From an uncultured Pantoea sp. (GTDB taxonomy: Bacteria > Pseudomonadota > Gammaproteobacteria > Enterobacterales > Enterobacteriaceae): a stretch of DNA of 64,000 nucleotides. The first letter of the stretch is position 1. Each line of letters opens with the position of its first letter. Shown here piece after piece: positions 40,999 to 51,942 of the stretch. The stretch spans positions 62,001 to 126,000 of the forward strand of contig CAJYVD010000033.1 in the NCBI GenBank assembly GCA_913778495.1, in the 5' to 3' direction. The notes below the pieces were generated by a model, which saw nothing but the letters and a program-made list of their open reading frames with translations, did not search any database and had not been told where the DNA came from. The translations under genes were made by a program, and so were the position numbers.

Positions 40999-41778
40999 AT
41001 GCAAGACTGGAATCCCACCCTTTATCGCCAATTTGAAGCGGAACGCACGCGCCCGGCACGCGAACTGCTCGCGCGCATTCCCCAACCTTATGCCGATCGC
41101 GTGACTGATTTAGGCTGCGGGCCGGGCAACAGTACCGAGTTGCTCGCGGGAAAATGGCCTGCGGCACATATCGTCGGCATCGATAGCTCAGCGAACATGC
41201 TTACGCAGGCGCGTGCGCGGTTGCCTGACTGTACATTTCAGCAGGCCGATATCCGGGACTGGCAGGCACCACTGCCGCAACAGGTGATTTATGCCAATGC
41301 GTCACTGCAGTGGTTGCCGGATCACCCGACGCTGCTGCCCCATCTGGTTGAGCAACTCGATCGCGCTGGCGTGCTGGCGGTGCAGATGCCTGACAACTTG
41401 CAGGAACCGTCACATCAGCTGATGCGCGAGGTAGCGGCAAGTGAGCGTTGGCGCGATCGAATAGCGCCGCAAAGTGTGGAGCGTAAGCACTTGCTCACCA
41501 CGGAACACTACGTCGATCTTCTTAGTCAGGCGGGATGTCACGTAGATATCTGGCGCACCACTTACTACCATCCTATGGCGGATGCGCAGGCGATCATTGA
41601 CTGGCTGAAGGCCACGGGATTACGCCCTTATCTTGCCGCGCTGGATGAGCCCGAGCAGACAGCGTTTTTGCATGACTATCATCAGGCTTTGCTGCCCGCT
41701 TACCCACAGCGCGCTAATGGACAAGTATTATTGGCTTTCCCGCGCTTGTTTATGATTGCGGTAAAACAGCCCCAATAA
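40999..41778 (+). CDS. tam: Trans-aconitate 2-methyltransferase
   Basis: SAM-dependent methyltransferase that esterifies trans-aconitate, an inhibitor formed from the citrate-cycle intermediate cis-aconitate. It has 259 residues. Motif I is [15 protein letters not shown] near residue 36; [17 protein letters not shown] [19 protein letters not shown] and [12 protein letters not shown] are specific to Tam and align with E. coli Tam throughout. The ATG at 40999 follows CAGGAG. Confidence 0.93.
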   Translation: MQDWNPTLYRQFEAERTRPARELLARIPQPYADRVTDLGCGPGNSTELLAGKWPAAHIVGIDSSANMLTQARARLPDCTFQQADIRDWQAPLPQQVIYANASLQWLPDHPTLLPHLVEQLDRAGVLAVQMPDNLQEPSHQLMREVAASERWRDRIAPQSVERKHLLTTEHYVDLLSQAGCHVDIWRTTYYHPMADAQAIIDWLKATGLRPYLAALDEPEQTAFLHDYHQALLPAYPQRANGQVLLAFPRLFMIAVKQPQ

Positions 41779-41876
41779 TGTGGCACCGCGGCCGCAAAAC
41801 CGATCGCTGCGCTTGAAAAGCCCGCGCGGCCCCACTATCTATTGCTTACCTTAAACGCCACGAAAGGGAGAAGGCC

Positions 41877-42371
41877 ATGGACGACAAGGGGCTCCAGCAG
41901 TTGAGTCGCCGCATTGGCGAACAGTTAGTACAGCGTCAGGCCACGGTAACGGCAGCGGAATCCTGCACCGGCGGCTGGATAGCCAAAGTTTTTACCGACA
42001 TCAACGGCAGTTCAGCGTGGTTCGCACAGGGTTTTGTGACCTACAGTAATCAGGCTAAGCAGCAAATGGTGGGCGTACAGGCGGACACGCTGGCTCGCCA
42101 TGGCGCGGTGAGTGAAGAAACCGTACGCGAAATGGCCACCGGCGCCCGTCGAACGGCGGCGGCAGAGTACGGTATTGCGGTAAGCGGCATCGCGGGTCCT
42201 GAGGGCGGAACCGCAGATAAGCCGGTAGGCACAGTCTGGTTTGCCATTGCAGGTCCCGACGGGGAAGTGCTGACACAGCGGCGCGTTTTTGCGGGCGATC
42301 GCGAGGCGGTTCGTCGTCAGTCCGTGGCGTTTGCACTGCAAACGCTGCTTGATGAATTTCTGATAAATTAA
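41877..42371 (+). CDS. pncC: Nicotinamide-nucleotide amidase PncC
   Basis: Deamidates NMN to nicotinate mononucleotide in pyridine nucleotide salvage. It has 164 residues, equal to the stand-alone CinA C-terminal domain. Signatures are TAAESCTGGWIAK near residue 25, GFVTYSNQAKQQMVGV, and AVSGIAGPEGGTADKPVGTVW. It lies directly upstream of recA, the classical pncC(ygaD)-recA-recX order. Confidence 0.96.
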   Translation: MDDKGLQQLSRRIGEQLVQRQATVTAAESCTGGWIAKVFTDINGSSAWFAQGFVTYSNQAKQQMVGVQADTLARHGAVSEETVREMATGARRTAAAEYGIAVSGIAGPEGGTADKPVGTVWFAIAGPDGEVLTQRRVFAGDREAVRRQSVAFALQTLLDEFLIN

Positions 42372-42373
42372 AC

Positions 42374-42401
42374 TTGATACTGTATGGTCATACAGTATAA
42401 T
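42374..42401 (+). promoter_or_regulatory. recA promoter with LexA (SOS) box
   Basis: The SOS box TACTGTATGGTCATACAGTA (42378-42397; CTGT-N8-ACAG core) overlaps the -35 TTGATA (42374-42379) and -10 TATAAT (42396-42401), which are 16 bp apart. This is almost base-for-base the E. coli recA operator-promoter, so LexA repression is secure. Confidence 0.95.
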
Positions 42402-42453
42402 TGTCCGCAACAGAACGAGCTGGCATATTTCGGTGTCGGCTTACCCAGCATGA

Positions 42454-43533
<1,080 letters not shown>

Positions 43534-43540
43534 TTATCCG

Positions 43541-43564
43541 CGGGAGCAGCAATGCTCCCGTTTT
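43541..43564 (+). terminator. Terminator between recA and recX
   Basis: An 8-bp stem CGGGAGCA/TGCTCCCG with GCAA loop is followed by TTTT. In E. coli a similar leaky terminator limits recX to a small fraction of recA transcripts; the same is inferred here. Confidence 0.88.
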
Positions 43565-43639
43565 CGCATTTCCCGCATCCGCTTTCCGTCCGTCCTCTCT
43601 TGCTTTACCCTGCGTATTCGTCAGAACAAGGTAAGTCCC

Positions 43640-44161
43640 ATGACATCATCTTCTTCACCCTCTCCGGTTTCGCCACCCACCTTTTCCCGTTTGCTTGACC
43701 GTGCGATGCGTATATTGGCGCAGCGCGATCACAGTCGCGATGAGCTGAAACGCAAGCTTCAGTTATCTTCCCAACGCGCAGCCTGGCTAAAGCAACAGGA
43801 TAATGAGCCGATACCCGACGCACTACTGGAAAAAGTGCTCGACTGGTGTCAGGAAAACGGCTGGCTCAACGATGAGCGTTTTACCGAACGCTTTATTCAT
43901 AGTCGTGCGCGCAAGGGATACGGTCCGCAGCGTGTCAGGATGGAGCTAAAGCAGAAAGGCATTGACCGCGACGCGATTCATCAAGCGCTCAGTGAAACCG
44001 AGGTGGACTGGAGCCAGCGTGCAGCGGAACTGGCGAAGCGAAAGTTTGGCGAACCCTTACCGCAAACGTGGGCCGAGAAAAGCAAAATACAGCGATTTCT
44101 GCTGTCGAAAGGCTTCATGATGGAAGATATCCAAGCCATTTTCAGAAATAGTGATGACTGA
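43640..44161 (+). CDS. recX: Regulatory protein RecX
   Basis: Binds RecA filaments and limits their extension. It has 173 residues from the ATG at 43640, which begins the conserved LLDRAMRILAQRDHSRDELKRKL region after a Ser/Pro-rich start; the open frame upstream runs back into recA. Three-helix RecX repeats are visible (WCQENGWLNDERFTERFIHS, GYGPQRVRMELKQKGI, IQRFLLSKGFMMEDI). Confidence 0.95.
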   Translation: MTSSSSPSPVSPPTFSRLLDRAMRILAQRDHSRDELKRKLQLSSQRAAWLKQQDNEPIPDALLEKVLDWCQENGWLNDERFTERFIHSRARKGYGPQRVRMELKQKGIDRDAIHQALSETEVDWSQRAAELAKRKFGEPLPQTWAEKSKIQRFLLSKGFMMEDIQAIFRNSDD

Positions 44162-44296
44162 AAGACGATGGGATTTTACTTCGTACGGAAGAAAATTTAT
44201 CTTATTCCCACTTTTTGTTCCTTACTCAGCGGTGGGCCGTGAGGATACGGTTGGCCTGCGAAAGGGAACGTTCGTTAGCGTGATTCCAGGAATTTT

Positions 44297-46924
44297 ATGA
44301 GCAAGAGCACTGCTGAGATCCGTCAAGCGTTTCTCGACTTTTTTCATAGCAAGGGACATCAGGTTGTAGCCAGCAGCTCCCTCGTACCGAATAACGACCC
44401 GACCTTACTGTTCACCAATGCCGGCATGGTGCAGTTTAAAGACGTTTTCCTTGGTCAGGACAAGCGTGATTATTCCCGCGCCACCACCTCACAGCGCTGC
44501 GTGCGTGCGGGCGGTAAGCATAACGATCTCGAAAACGTGGGTTACACGGCGCGTCACCACACCTTCTTTGAAATGCTGGGTAACTTCAGCTTCGGTGACT
44601 ACTTCAAAAAAGAAGCGATTGCCTATGCTTGGGAACTCCTCACCGGTGAACAGTGGTTCAAACTGCCTAAAGAGCGCCTTTGGGTAACCGTATACGAAAC
44701 CGATGACGAAGCGTTCAACATCTGGGCCGATGAGATCGGTGTACCGCGCGAGCGTATCATTCGTATCGGTGACAACAAAGGAAGCGCTTACGCTTCCGAT
44801 AACTTCTGGCAAATGGGCGATACCGGCCCTTGCGGCCCTTGCACCGAAATTTTCTACGATCATGGCGATCATATTTGGGGAGGCCCACCGGGTAGCCCAG
44901 AAGAAGATGGCGATCGCTATATCGAGATCTGGAATATTGTGTTCATGCAGTTCAATCGCCAGGCCGATGGCACCATGCAGCCGCTGCCGAAGCCGTCGGT
45001 GGATACCGGTATGGGCCTTGAGCGCATTGCAGCGGTGTTACAGCACGTCAATTCCAACTATGAAATCGATCTGTTTGCCAAGCTAATTAAAGCCGTGGCT
45101 GAGGTGACGGGCGCGACGGATCTCAACAATAAATCTTTGCGCGTTATTGCTGACCATATTCGCTCGTGCGCATTCCTGATTGCGGATGGCGTTATTCCTT
45201 CTAACGAAAATCGCGGCTACGTTCTGCGCCGTATTATTCGTCGAGCGGTACGCCATGGAAACATGCTGGGCGCGAAAGAGGCTTTCTTCTACAAGCTGGT
45301 GGCGCCGCTGATTGACGTCATGGGTGCCGCAGGTGAAGACCTGAAGCGTCAGCAGCAGCACGTAGAGAACGCGCTGAAAAACGAAGAAGAGCAGTTTGCA
45401 AAAACCCTGGAACGCGGCTTGGCTCTGCTCGACGACGAGCTAGCGAAACTCAGCGGCGATACGCTGGACGGCGAAACCGTGTTCCGCCTGTACGACACGT
45501 TTGGCTTCCCAGCCGATCTGACAGCAGATGTTTGCCGCGAACGTAACTTAAAAATCGATGAAGCTGGCTTCGAAGTGGCGATGGAGCAGCAGCGTCAGCG
45601 TGCGCGTGAAGCCAGCGGCTTCGGCACCGATTATAACAACGTTATTCGCATTGACTCGGTGACGCGTTTTAAAGGCTATGACCACCTGCAGCTGGACGCT
45701 ACCGTTCAGGCGCTGTTTGTTGAAGGACAGCAGGTCGAACAGATCCGTGCCGGTCAGGAAGCGGTGGTGATCCTTGACGAAACGCCGTTCTACGGCGAAT
45801 CCGGTGGCCAGGTAGGAGATACCGGTACGCTGAAAGGGAAGAATGCTGAATTTGCCGTTCAGGACACGCAAAAGTATGGCAAAGCCTTTGGTCATATCGG
45901 TAAGCTAGCGCAGGGTGAGTTGCGTGTGGGCGATCGTCTACACGCGCAGGTAGATGAAGAACGCCGTGCGCGCATCATTCTCAATCACTCCGCCACGCAC
46001 CTGATGCACTCGGCGCTGCGTGAGGTGCTGGGCGATCACGTTGGGCAGAAAGGCTCATTGAACAACGATAAATATCTGCGTTTTGACTTTTCTCATACGG
46101 AAGCAGTGAAACCTCAGCAGCTTCGTGCCGTGGAAGATATCGTCAATGCTCAGATTCGCCGCAATTTGCTTATCCAAACCGAGGAAATGGATTTGGACGA
46201 AGCCAAGGCGCGCGGCGCAACGGCGCTGTTCGGTGAAAAATATGACCAGCGCGTGCGTGTGGTGAGCATGGGTGAGTTTTCTGTTGAACTGTGCGGTGGT
46301 ACTCATGCTGCGCGCACCGGGGACATTGGCCTGTTCCGTATTCAATCTGAATCAGGTACTGCAGCCGGTATTCGTCGTATTGAAGCATTAACCGGTGACG
46401 CTGCGTTGGCGCAGTTACACGCCCAAAGCGACCAGCTGCATGAGATTGCGCAGGTGGTGAAAGCCAACAGCAGTAATCTCAATGAAAAGGTGCGCGGACT
46501 TGTTGATACGGTACGTTCGCTTGAAAAAGAGCTGCAGCAGCTGCGCGATCAGCAGGCGGCGCAGGAAAGCGCCTCGCTGAGCAACAGTGCCGTAGACATA
46601 AAAGGCGCGAAGGTACTGGTCAGCGAATTGCGTAACGTTGAGCCGAAGATGCTGCGTACCATGGTTGACGATCTTAAAAATCAACTCGGATCGGCAATCA
46701 TTGTTCTGGCCACCGTTGTCGATGGCAAAGTCTCGTTGATAGCAGGCGTAACGAAGGATCTCACCGACCGCGTGAAAGCAGGCGAACTGGTGGGTGAATT
46801 AGCGACTCAGGTAGGCGGGAAGGGCGGTGGCCGTCCCGATATGGCCCAGGCTGGTGGCACTGATGCGCAAGCGCTCGCGCAGGCGCTGGCTGGCGTGTCA
46901 GCATGGGTAAGTAATCGGCTGTAA
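44297..46924 (+). CDS. alaS: Alanine-tRNA ligase
   Basis: Charges tRNA-Ala. It has 875 residues, the E. coli length. The class II motif 1 region ([17 protein letters not shown]), motif 2 ([20 protein letters not shown]), motif 3 ([14 protein letters not shown]), the editing-domain zinc ligands ([13 protein letters not shown] and [11 protein letters not shown]) and the C-terminal C-Ala domain ([13 protein letters not shown]) are all present. The 135 bp between recX and alaS hold no gene. Confidence 0.98.
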   Translation: MSKSTAEIRQAFLDFFHSKGHQVVASSSLVPNNDPTLLFTNAGMVQFKDVFLGQDKRDYSRATTSQRCVRAGGKHNDLENVGYTARHHTFFEMLGNFSFGDYFKKEAIAYAWELLTGEQWFKLPKERLWVTVYETDDEAFNIWADEIGVPRERIIRIGDNKGSAYASDNFWQMGDTGPCGPCTEIFYDHGDHIWGGPPGSPEEDGDRYIEIWNIVFMQFNRQADGTMQPLPKPSVDTGMGLERIAAVLQHVNSNYEIDLFAKLIKAVAEVTGATDLNNKSLRVIADHIRSCAFLIADGVIPSNENRGYVLRRIIRRAVRHGNMLGAKEAFFYKLVAPLIDVMGAAGEDLKRQQQHVENALKNEEEQFAKTLERGLALLDDELAKLSGDTLDGETVFRLYDTFGFPADLTADVCRERNLKIDEAGFEVAMEQQRQRAREASGFGTDYNNVIRIDSVTRFKGYDHLQLDATVQALFVEGQQVEQIRAGQEAVVILDETPFYGESGGQVGDTGTLKGKNAEFAVQDTQKYGKAFGHIGKLAQGELRVGDRLHAQVDEERRARIILNHSATHLMHSALREVLGDHVGQKGSLNNDKYLRFDFSHTEAVKPQQLRAVEDIVNAQIRRNLLIQTEEMDLDEAKARGATALFGEKYDQRVRVVSMGEFSVELCGGTHAARTGDIGLFRIQSESGTAAGIRRIEALTGDAALAQLHAQSDQLHEIAQVVKANSSNLNEKVRGLVDTVRSLEKELQQLRDQQAAQESASLSNSAVDIKGAKVLVSELRNVEPKMLRTMVDDLKNQLGSAIIVLATVVDGKVSLIAGVTKDLTDRVKAGELVGELATQVGGKGGGRPDMAQAGGTDAQALAQALAGVSAWVSNRL

Positions 46925-46949
46925 AGAATTAAAACTAAGTAGCGATCAG

Positions 46950-46979
46950 GCGTCAGCACCTCCGGTACTGGCGCTTTTT
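46950..46979 (+). terminator. Rho-independent terminator after alaS
   Basis: A stem GCGTCAG/CTGGCGC extended by ACC/GGT around a 3-nt loop is followed by five T residues. The remaining ~190 bp to csrA contain its promoter region, with no certain boxes by eye. Confidence 0.78.
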
Positions 46980-47172
46980 AACGCAATGCACACCAGGTAA
47001 TGACAAAGTCCGGTTGATGTAGTGTATTTCGGCTAAACTAACTATCAGCAGAATGTATTGGCGTGGCAAAACACAATGGTGTATTTGTCATAGGCATTGT
47101 TCAGCGTTATATGATGGATATGGCCGGGAGACCCTACAGGCCCGACTCTTTTAATCTTTCAAGGAGCAAAGA

Positions 47173-47358
47173 ATGCTTATTCTAACTCGTCGAGTTGGTG
47201 AAACCCTCATGATTGGCGATGAGGTGACTGTAACGGTACTGGGTGTTAAAGGTAACCAAGTCCGTATAGGCGTCAATGCGCCAAAAGAAGTGTCTGTTCA
47301 CCGCGAAGAAATCTATCAGCGCATTCAGGCCGAGAAAACGCAGCAGACAAGCTTCTAA
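47173..47358 (+). CDS. csrA: Carbon storage regulator CsrA
   Basis: RNA-binding dimer that represses or stabilises mRNAs with GGA motifs, controlling glycogen, motility, biofilm and secretion genes. The 61 residues [20 protein letters not shown]...QQTSF are essentially the E. coli protein; RNA-binding residues at the N-terminal strand (LTRR) and near Arg44 ([10 protein letters not shown]) are intact. The ATG follows AAGGAGCAAAGA. Confidence 0.99.
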   Translation: MLILTRRVGETLMIGDEVTVTVLGVKGNQVRIGVNAPKEVSVHREEIYQRIQAEKTQQTSF

Positions 47359-47380
47359 GCCAACAGCTGTTAACGGATTC

Positions 47381-47410
47381 AGCGCCTCGCCCTCTGGCGA
47401 GGCGCTACTG
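47381..47410 (+). terminator. Terminator after csrA
   Basis: An 11-bp perfect stem AGCGCCTCGCC/GGCGAGGCGCT with CTCT loop is followed by ACTGTTTT. The T-tract is displaced by four bases. The following 175 bp up to the tRNA promoter show no convincing gene. Confidence 0.7.
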
Positions 47411-47585
47411 TTTTGACGCTCCGCGCGTAATTTCTGTTTTAACTCCTGCCTCTTCTTCCCTGGTTATTTACTTTTGCGATCCCGGTTTTGCTGTTGATAA
47501 ATCAACCTTTTTGCCGCTAAATCATGCGGATTGTGCGTCATTTGTTCAAACGAACGCGTATCGGAAAAAAGTCGGGAGAAATTGT

Positions 47586-47613
47586 TTGACTTATAAGTCC
47601 GGGAAAGTAATAT
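47586..47613 (+). promoter_or_regulatory. Promoter of the serV-argVYZQ tRNA operon
   Basis: TTGACT at 47586-47591 and TAATAT at 47608-47613 are 16 bp apart, followed by a GC-rich discriminator (GTGCGCCACGC) typical of stringently controlled stable-RNA promoters. It lies about 65 bp before tRNA-Ser and no other gene intervenes. Confidence 0.75.
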
Positions 47614-47677
47614 GTGCGCCACGCAGTGCCGATGAGCAGAAACAACGTTCAGAAGCACGGTTCGCAAGAACGCGTAA

Positions 47678-47770
47678 GGTGAGGTGGCCGAGAGGCTGAA
47701 GGCGCTCCCCTGCTAAGGGAGTATGCGGTCAAAAGCTGCATCCGGGGTTCGAATCCCCGCCTCACCGCCA
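47678..47770 (+). tRNA. serV: tRNA-Ser (anticodon GCU)
   Basis: A 93-nt class II tRNA with a long variable arm. The anticodon stem-loop reads CTCCCCTGCTAAGGGAG with GCT at the centre, the T-arm is GGGGTTCGAATCCCC, and the CCA end is encoded (GCCTCACCGCCA). It appears identical or nearly so to E. coli serV and leads the tRNA operon. Confidence 0.98.
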
Positions 47771-47779
47771 TTTTCCGAT

Positions 47780-47856
47780 GCATCCATAGCTCAGCTGGAT
47801 AGAGTACTCGGCTACGAACCGAGCGGTCGGAGGTTCGAATCCTCCTGGATGCACCA
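47780..47856 (+). tRNA. argV: tRNA-Arg (anticodon ACG), copy 1
   Basis: A 77-nt tRNA with encoded CCA. The anticodon stem-loop CTCGGCTACGAACCGAG carries ACG, whose A34 is normally converted to inosine. Nine bases separate it from tRNA-Ser. The symbol follows E. coli synteny. Confidence 0.98.
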
Positions 47857-47930
47857 TTCGGAAAAACAAAAAAGGTTATTCCTTTCATGGTGAGTTGCAA
47901 TCACCCTGCGCTGTACAAGAATTATCTAAT

Positions 47931-48007
47931 GCATCCATAGCTCAGCTGGATAGAGTACTCGGCTACGAACCGAGCGGTCGGAGGTTCGAATCCTCCTGGA
48001 TGCACCA
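47931..48007 (+). tRNA. argY: tRNA-Arg (anticodon ACG), copy 2
   Basis: Identical in sequence to copy 1. The 74-bp spacer from copy 1 is unrelated to the later spacers. Confidence 0.98.
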
Positions 48008-48062
48008 TTCTCGTCACGTTCTCAGGTTGTCGGCAGTAAATCATCGTTAGAAAACTTTGAAT

Positions 48063-48139
48063 GCATCCATAGCTCAGCTGGATAGAGTACTCGGCTACGA
48101 ACCGAGCGGTCGGAGGTTCGAATCCTCCTGGATGCACCA
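48063..48139 (+). tRNA. argZ: tRNA-Arg (anticodon ACG), copy 3
   Basis: Identical to copies 1 and 2. The 55-bp spacer before it is nearly the same as the 54-bp spacer after it, pointing to a recent tandem duplication. Confidence 0.98.
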
Positions 48140-48193
48140 TTCTCGTCACCTTCTCAGGTGGTCAGCAGTAAATCATCGTTAGACATCTTGAAT

Positions 48194-48270
48194 GCATCCA
48201 TAGCTCAGCTGGATAGAGTACTCGGCTACGAACCGAGCGGTCGGAGGTTCGAATCCTCCTGGATGCACCA
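48194..48270 (+). tRNA. argQ: tRNA-Arg (anticodon ACG), copy 4
   Basis: Identical to the other three copies and last in the array. No strong Rho-independent terminator follows; a short AT-rich inverted repeat (ATTCAA/TTGAAT) lies just downstream. Confidence 0.98.
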
Positions 48271-48634
48271 TCATTCAATTTTGAATCATCTCTCGTATTA
48301 TGTTCCCCAGCGTATTGCGCTTTTAAGTGCGCCGCCCTGTCTGTGCTAGTATGCCGTGTACCGCAACGCTGTCCCTTGCGTTTATCTTGCCCTCGCCATT
48401 GTGATAAGGCTTTTAAACCCTCTGCGTCGATACCGCGCTAAATGGGCTGTTTATCTGTACCGATTGAAATCGTTGATTTTAACGCCAATTATCCCTGGTA
48501 TCGCGCTCTGACCTTTTTCTGAAAACAAAAATAGCTAATGCATTCAAAGCATTTGCGGTTAATCGCCCCTGGCGACAACCTGAGCGCATTACGCTAAAGT
48601 AAGGTCTCATTTTGTGGTGCAGGACGGAGCAAAA
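48271..48634 (+). other. Gene-free stretch between tRNA array and yqaB
   Basis: 364 bp with stops in all frames at short intervals and no ribosome-site-led ORF. It probably holds the 3' processing region of the tRNA operon and the yqaB promoter. No clear hairpin terminator was seen. Confidence 0.5.
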
Positions 48635-49201
48635 ATGTACGACCAATATGATGCCCTGATTTTCGATATGGACGGCACTATTCTTGATACAGAGCCGACA
48701 CATCGAAAAGCCTGGCACCACGTGTTGCGCCGCTACGATCTCACCATGGATGACGAAAAAATGGTGAGCTTCAACGGTGCGCCGTCATGGCAGTTGGCGC
48801 AGTTCATCATCGATCTTAATAACGCTTCGCTCGATCCTCATCAGTTAGCGGCGGAAAAAACCACAGCGCTGAAAACCATGCTGCTGGATGATGTCCGCCC
48901 ATTACCGCTGATGGACGTAGTGAAAACCTGGCACGGTCGCCGTCCTCTGGCGGTAGGCACGGGCAGTGAACACAGTCTGGCGAAATTGCTGCTTGAAGCA
49001 TTGGGGGTTTATCACTTATTTGATGCCGTGGTCGGGGCAGATAATGTGACGCGCCACAAACCCCATCCTGATACGTTTCTGCGCTGTGCACAGCTTATGG
49101 GCGTCGAACCCACGCGCTGTGTGGTATTTGAAGATGCCGATTTTGGGATTCAGGCCGCTAAGGCGGCGGGTATGGATGTCGTTGACGTCCGTTTACTGTG
49201 A
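48635..49201 (+). CDS. yqaB: HAD phosphatase YqaB (fructose-1-phosphate/6-phosphogluconate phosphatase)
   Basis: Haloacid-dehalogenase superfamily sugar phosphatase. It has 188 residues from the ATG at 48635 with GGAGC upstream. Motif I DMDGTILDTEPTHRKAWHHV is at residues 11-30, motif II is AVGTGSEHS, motif III includes HKPHPDTFL, motif IV VVFEDADFGIQAAKAAGMD. The N-terminus and spacing match E. coli YqaB closely. It overlaps yqaA by four bases. Confidence 0.93.
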   Translation: MYDQYDALIFDMDGTILDTEPTHRKAWHHVLRRYDLTMDDEKMVSFNGAPSWQLAQFIIDLNNASLDPHQLAAEKTTALKTMLLDDVRPLPLMDVVKTWHGRRPLAVGTGSEHSLAKLLLEALGVYHLFDAVVGADNVTRHKPHPDTFLRCAQLMGVEPTRCVVFEDADFGIQAAKAAGMDVVDVRLL

Positions 49202-49626
49202 GCGCGCTCCTCAGCTATGGCGCACTGTTTGGCAGCAGCTTTTTAAGCGCCACGCTGCTTCCCGGAAGTTCAGAAGCCGTGTTGGTTGCTTTACTGGTCG
49301 CACAAAAAGGATCGGTCTCCGGATTATTACTGGCTGCATCAGTGGGAAATACGCTGGGTGGTCTTACTAACATTTTACTTGGTCGCCTTCTGCCGCTTAA
49401 GACCCAAGGGCGATGGCATGACACAGCAATGACGTGGTTACACCGACTGGGGCCTGCAGCACTGCTTTTTAGCTGGTTGCCGGTAGTGGGCGATTTACTG
49501 TGCGTTTTGGCAGGCTGGTTGCGCTTTGCGTGGCTGCCCACCGTACTGTTTCTCGCCTTAGGTAAAACCCTGCGTTATAGCGTTATCGCGATTGCCACCT
49601 TACAAGGTATGGAGTGGTGGCATTGA
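49198..49626 (+). CDS. yqaA: DedA-related inner-membrane protein YqaA
   Basis: Small SNARE-associated (DedA/VTT-like) membrane protein of unknown transport role. It has 142 residues from a GTG at 49198 overlapping the yqaB stop (GTGA). The re-entrant motif [19 protein letters not shown] and [18 protein letters not shown] are conserved with E. coli YqaA. Several hydrophobic segments follow ([21 protein letters not shown]). Confidence 0.9.
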   Translation: MSALLSYGALFGSSFLSATLLPGSSEAVLVALLVAQKGSVSGLLLAASVGNTLGGLTNILLGRLLPLKTQGRWHDTAMTWLHRLGPAALLFSWLPVVGDLLCVLAGWLRFAWLPTVLFLALGKTLRYSVIAIATLQGMEWWH

Positions 49627-49699
49627 TTCGCACAGATTCGAGGCTACGTTTAACATTATGCTGAACAAAAATAAATTATTCGCACAGCGGGAGGGTAAT

Positions 49700-51262
49700 G
49701 TGATCCCGGACGTATCTAAAGCGCTCGCCTGGCTTGAGGCGCATCCTGACGCGTTGAAGGGGATTGGTCGTGGCATCGAACGTGAAACGCTGCGTGTTGA
49801 TCCTGAGGGCCGTCTTGCGACCACGGGTCATCCCGCATCGCTGGGTTCGGCCTTGAAACACGACTGGATTACCACTGACTTCGCGGAAACGCTGCTGGAG
49901 TTTATTACCCCAGTGGATCAAAACATTGATCGATCGCTGGCCTTCCTGCGCGACATTCACCGCCACGTCGCGCGTGAGTTGGGAGATGAGCGCATGTGGC
50001 CCTTTAGCATGCCGGGTTACGTTGACGATGCGGAAAACATCCAGCTGGCGCAATATGGCAGCTCGAACATCGGCAAAATGAAAACGCTCTATCGGCAAGG
50101 GCTCAAAAATCGCTATAGCGCGTTGATGCAGATTATTTCCGGTGTGCATTATAATTTTTCGCTGCCGCTCTCTTTCTGGCAAGAGTGGGCAGACGTTAAA
50201 GACGCTGAAAGCGGGAAAGAGACCATTTCGGCGGGCTATCTGCGACTAATCCGCAACTACTACCGCTATGGTTGGGTGATCCCTTATCTCTTTGGCGCTT
50301 CGCCCGCCATCAGCAGCTCTTTCCTGCAGGGTCGAGTCAGTAAGCTGCCGTTTGAAACCGATGGCAAAGATACGCTGTGGCTGCCCTATGCCACTTCACT
50401 GCGCCTGAGCGATTTGGGATACACCAATAAATCGCAAAGCGGTTTGGGTATTACGTTCAACTCATTAGATGGCTACGTGGCGGCACTCAAAGCGGCCATT
50501 AAAACGCCGTCGGAAGAGTTCGCTGCGATGGGCATCAAAGACGCAGATGGTCATTGGCGCCAGTTGAACACCAATGTGTTGCAGATTGAAAACGAACTCT
50601 ACGCGCCCATTCGTCCGAAGCGCGTTACACGCTCAGGCGAAGCCCCTTCTGATGCGCTGCTGCGCGGTGGCATTGAATATATCGAAGTGCGCTCACTCGA
50701 CATCAACCCGTTCTCGCCGGTGGGCGTGGACGCTGACCAGGCACGTTTCCTCGATCTCTTCCTGATATGGTGTACGCTGGCTGATGCGCCAGAAATGAGC
50801 GCGGATGAACTGCTGTGCAGCCGTAAAAACTGGAATCGTGTGGTGATGGAAGGGCGTAAGCCTGGCCTGATGATTGGTGTAGGATGCAGTGAAACGGAAC
50901 ATGCATTGGTTGACGTGGGTAAAGCGCTGTTCGCCGATCTTCGTCGCGTGGCGGAAGTGTTAGACAGCCACCACGGTGACACGCAGTATCAGCAGGTAAG
51001 CGATCAACTGGTAGCATCGTTTGACGATCCTGAGCTAACCTATTCGGCGCGCATTCTCCATGCTATTAAAGAAAATGGATTGACGGGTGCGGGCGCCGCG
51101 CTGGCAGAACAATATCACCAGATGCTGCGTGAAGAAGCGTACGAGATTTTAACGGAAGAAGATTTCAGCCGTCAGGCGAAAGAGTCCGTGCAGGCGCAGG
51201 CGAAGCTGGAGCAGAGCGACACGCTGGATTTCGAAGCGTACCTGGCGACGCGGGAAGGGTAG
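49700..51262 (+). CDS. gshA: Glutamate-cysteine ligase
   Basis: First and rate-limiting step of glutathione synthesis. It has 520 residues from a GTG at 49700 with a GGGAGGG ribosome site, giving the conserved [19 protein letters not shown]; an in-frame ATG at 49658 has no good site and adds 14 residues. Motifs: [83 protein letters not shown]. The proteobacterial GshA type 1 family is clear. Confidence 0.96.
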   Translation: MIPDVSKALAWLEAHPDALKGIGRGIERETLRVDPEGRLATTGHPASLGSALKHDWITTDFAETLLEFITPVDQNIDRSLAFLRDIHRHVARELGDERMWPFSMPGYVDDAENIQLAQYGSSNIGKMKTLYRQGLKNRYSALMQIISGVHYNFSLPLSFWQEWADVKDAESGKETISAGYLRLIRNYYRYGWVIPYLFGASPAISSSFLQGRVSKLPFETDGKDTLWLPYATSLRLSDLGYTNKSQSGLGITFNSLDGYVAALKAAIKTPSEEFAAMGIKDADGHWRQLNTNVLQIENELYAPIRPKRVTRSGEAPSDALLRGGIEYIEVRSLDINPFSPVGVDADQARFLDLFLIWCTLADAPEMSADELLCSRKNWNRVVMEGRKPGLMIGVGCSETEHALVDVGKALFADLRRVAEVLDSHHGDTQYQQVSDQLVASFDDPELTYSARILHAIKENGLTGAGAALAEQYHQMLREEAYEILTEEDFSRQAKESVQAQAKLEQSDTLDFEAYLATREG

Positions 51263-51266
51263 AAAA

Positions 51267-51341
51267 GAAAATGGCCACATCACTGTGGCCAAAAGTAACA
51301 TCTCTGTTGTCAGGGATGATGATAACAAATGCGCGTCTTTC
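51267..51341 (-). ncRNA. micA: MicA small RNA
   Basis: Hfq-dependent sRNA that represses ompA and other outer-membrane protein mRNAs under envelope stress. The 5' part read on the minus strand, GAAAGACGCGCATTTGTTAT then CATCATCCCTGA, matches E. coli MicA including the ompA-pairing region. The 3' end is an intrinsic terminator: 8-bp stem TGGCCACA/TGTGGCCA followed by TTTTCTTTT. The position between gshA and luxS and opposite orientation are as in E. coli. The ends are estimated to within a few bases. Confidence 0.95.
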
Positions 51342-51347
51342 ATATAT

Positions 51348-51375
51348 TCAGACGCTGGGCAAACGGAAAAGTTTC
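51348..51375 (-). promoter_or_regulatory. Sigma-E promoter of micA
   Basis: On the minus strand GAAACTT (51375-51369) and TCTGA (51352-51348) are 16 bp apart, fitting the sigma-E consensus, with the sRNA start six to seven bases downstream of the -10. Control by RpoE is known for micA in enterics. Confidence 0.85.
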
Positions 51376-51412
51376 ATCTTTTTTTAAAAATTCTCAAAAC
51401 AGGAGGTGACGT

Positions 51413-51928
51413 ATGCCACTACTGGACAGTTTTACCGTTGATCACACCATCATGAACGCGCCAGCCGTACGCGTGGCAAAGACCATGAAAACTCCGCATG
51501 GCGATACCATCACCGTTTTTGACCTGCGTTTCTGCCGCCCGAACATTGATATTTTGACCGAGCGTGGCATCCACACGCTGGAACACCTGTTCGCTGGTTT
51601 TATGCGTAATCACCTAAACGGTGACGGCGTAGAGATTGTTGATATCTCTCCGATGGGTTGCCGCACCGGCTTCTATATGAGCCTGATTGGTGCCCCGGAT
51701 GAGCAGCGCGTGGCAAAAGCCTGGAAAGGCGCGATGGAAGATGTACTGAAAGTAAAAGATCAGAACCAGATTCCAGAATTGAACGAGTACCAGTGTGGCA
51801 GCTACAAGCTTCACTCACTCGACGAAGCGCAGCAGATCGCCCGTAATGTCCTGGCGCACGATATCGGCGTTAACCGCAATGAAGATTTAACGTTGCCGGC
51901 TGAAAAGCTCAAAGAGCTGCATATCTAA
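51413..51928 (+). CDS. luxS: S-ribosylhomocysteine lyase (AI-2 synthesis)
   Basis: Cleaves S-ribosylhomocysteine to homocysteine and DPD, the AI-2 precursor, in the activated methyl cycle. It has 171 residues. The metal-binding [15 protein letters not shown] (HXXEH) lies near residues 54-58; the catalytic Cys is in [12 protein letters not shown] near residue 84, and the third metal ligand Cys in [12 protein letters not shown]. The ribosome site is AGGAGGTGACGT. Its promoter overlaps the upstream end of divergent micA. Confidence 0.98.
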   Translation: MPLLDSFTVDHTIMNAPAVRVAKTMKTPHGDTITVFDLRFCRPNIDILTERGIHTLEHLFAGFMRNHLNGDGVEIVDISPMGCRTGFYMSLIGAPDEQRVAKAWKGAMEDVLKVKDQNQIPELNEYQCGSYKLHSLDEAQQIARNVLAHDIGVNRNEDLTLPAEKLKELHI

Positions 51929-51942
51929 CGGTAGACGAGATG

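Larger units (their letters stand above)
47931..48270 (+). repeat. Tandem ~131-bp repeat of tRNA-Arg plus spacer
   Basis: Copies 2 to 4 of tRNA-Arg(ACG) start at 47931, 48063 and 48194, spaced 132 and 131 bp. The spacers share TTCTCGTCAC and CAGTAAATCATCGTTAGA with only a few substitutions. The array is a homogenised tandem duplication and prone to unequal recombination. Confidence 0.9.

Noticed and set aside
47464..47667. Minus-strand 67-codon frame between csrA and tRNA-Ser
   Set aside because: No ribosome site at its start or at the internal ATG, and it spans the tRNA promoter. Probably chance.
47780..48270. Regularly spaced repeats that could suggest a CRISPR array
   Set aside because: The repeat unit is a complete 77-nt tRNA with CCA, and the spacers are themselves near-identical, unlike CRISPR.
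47649..48349. Several frames through the tRNA array with repeated peptide such as [20 protein letters not shown]
   Set aside because: They are translations of the tRNA-Arg genes and their spacers, not proteins.
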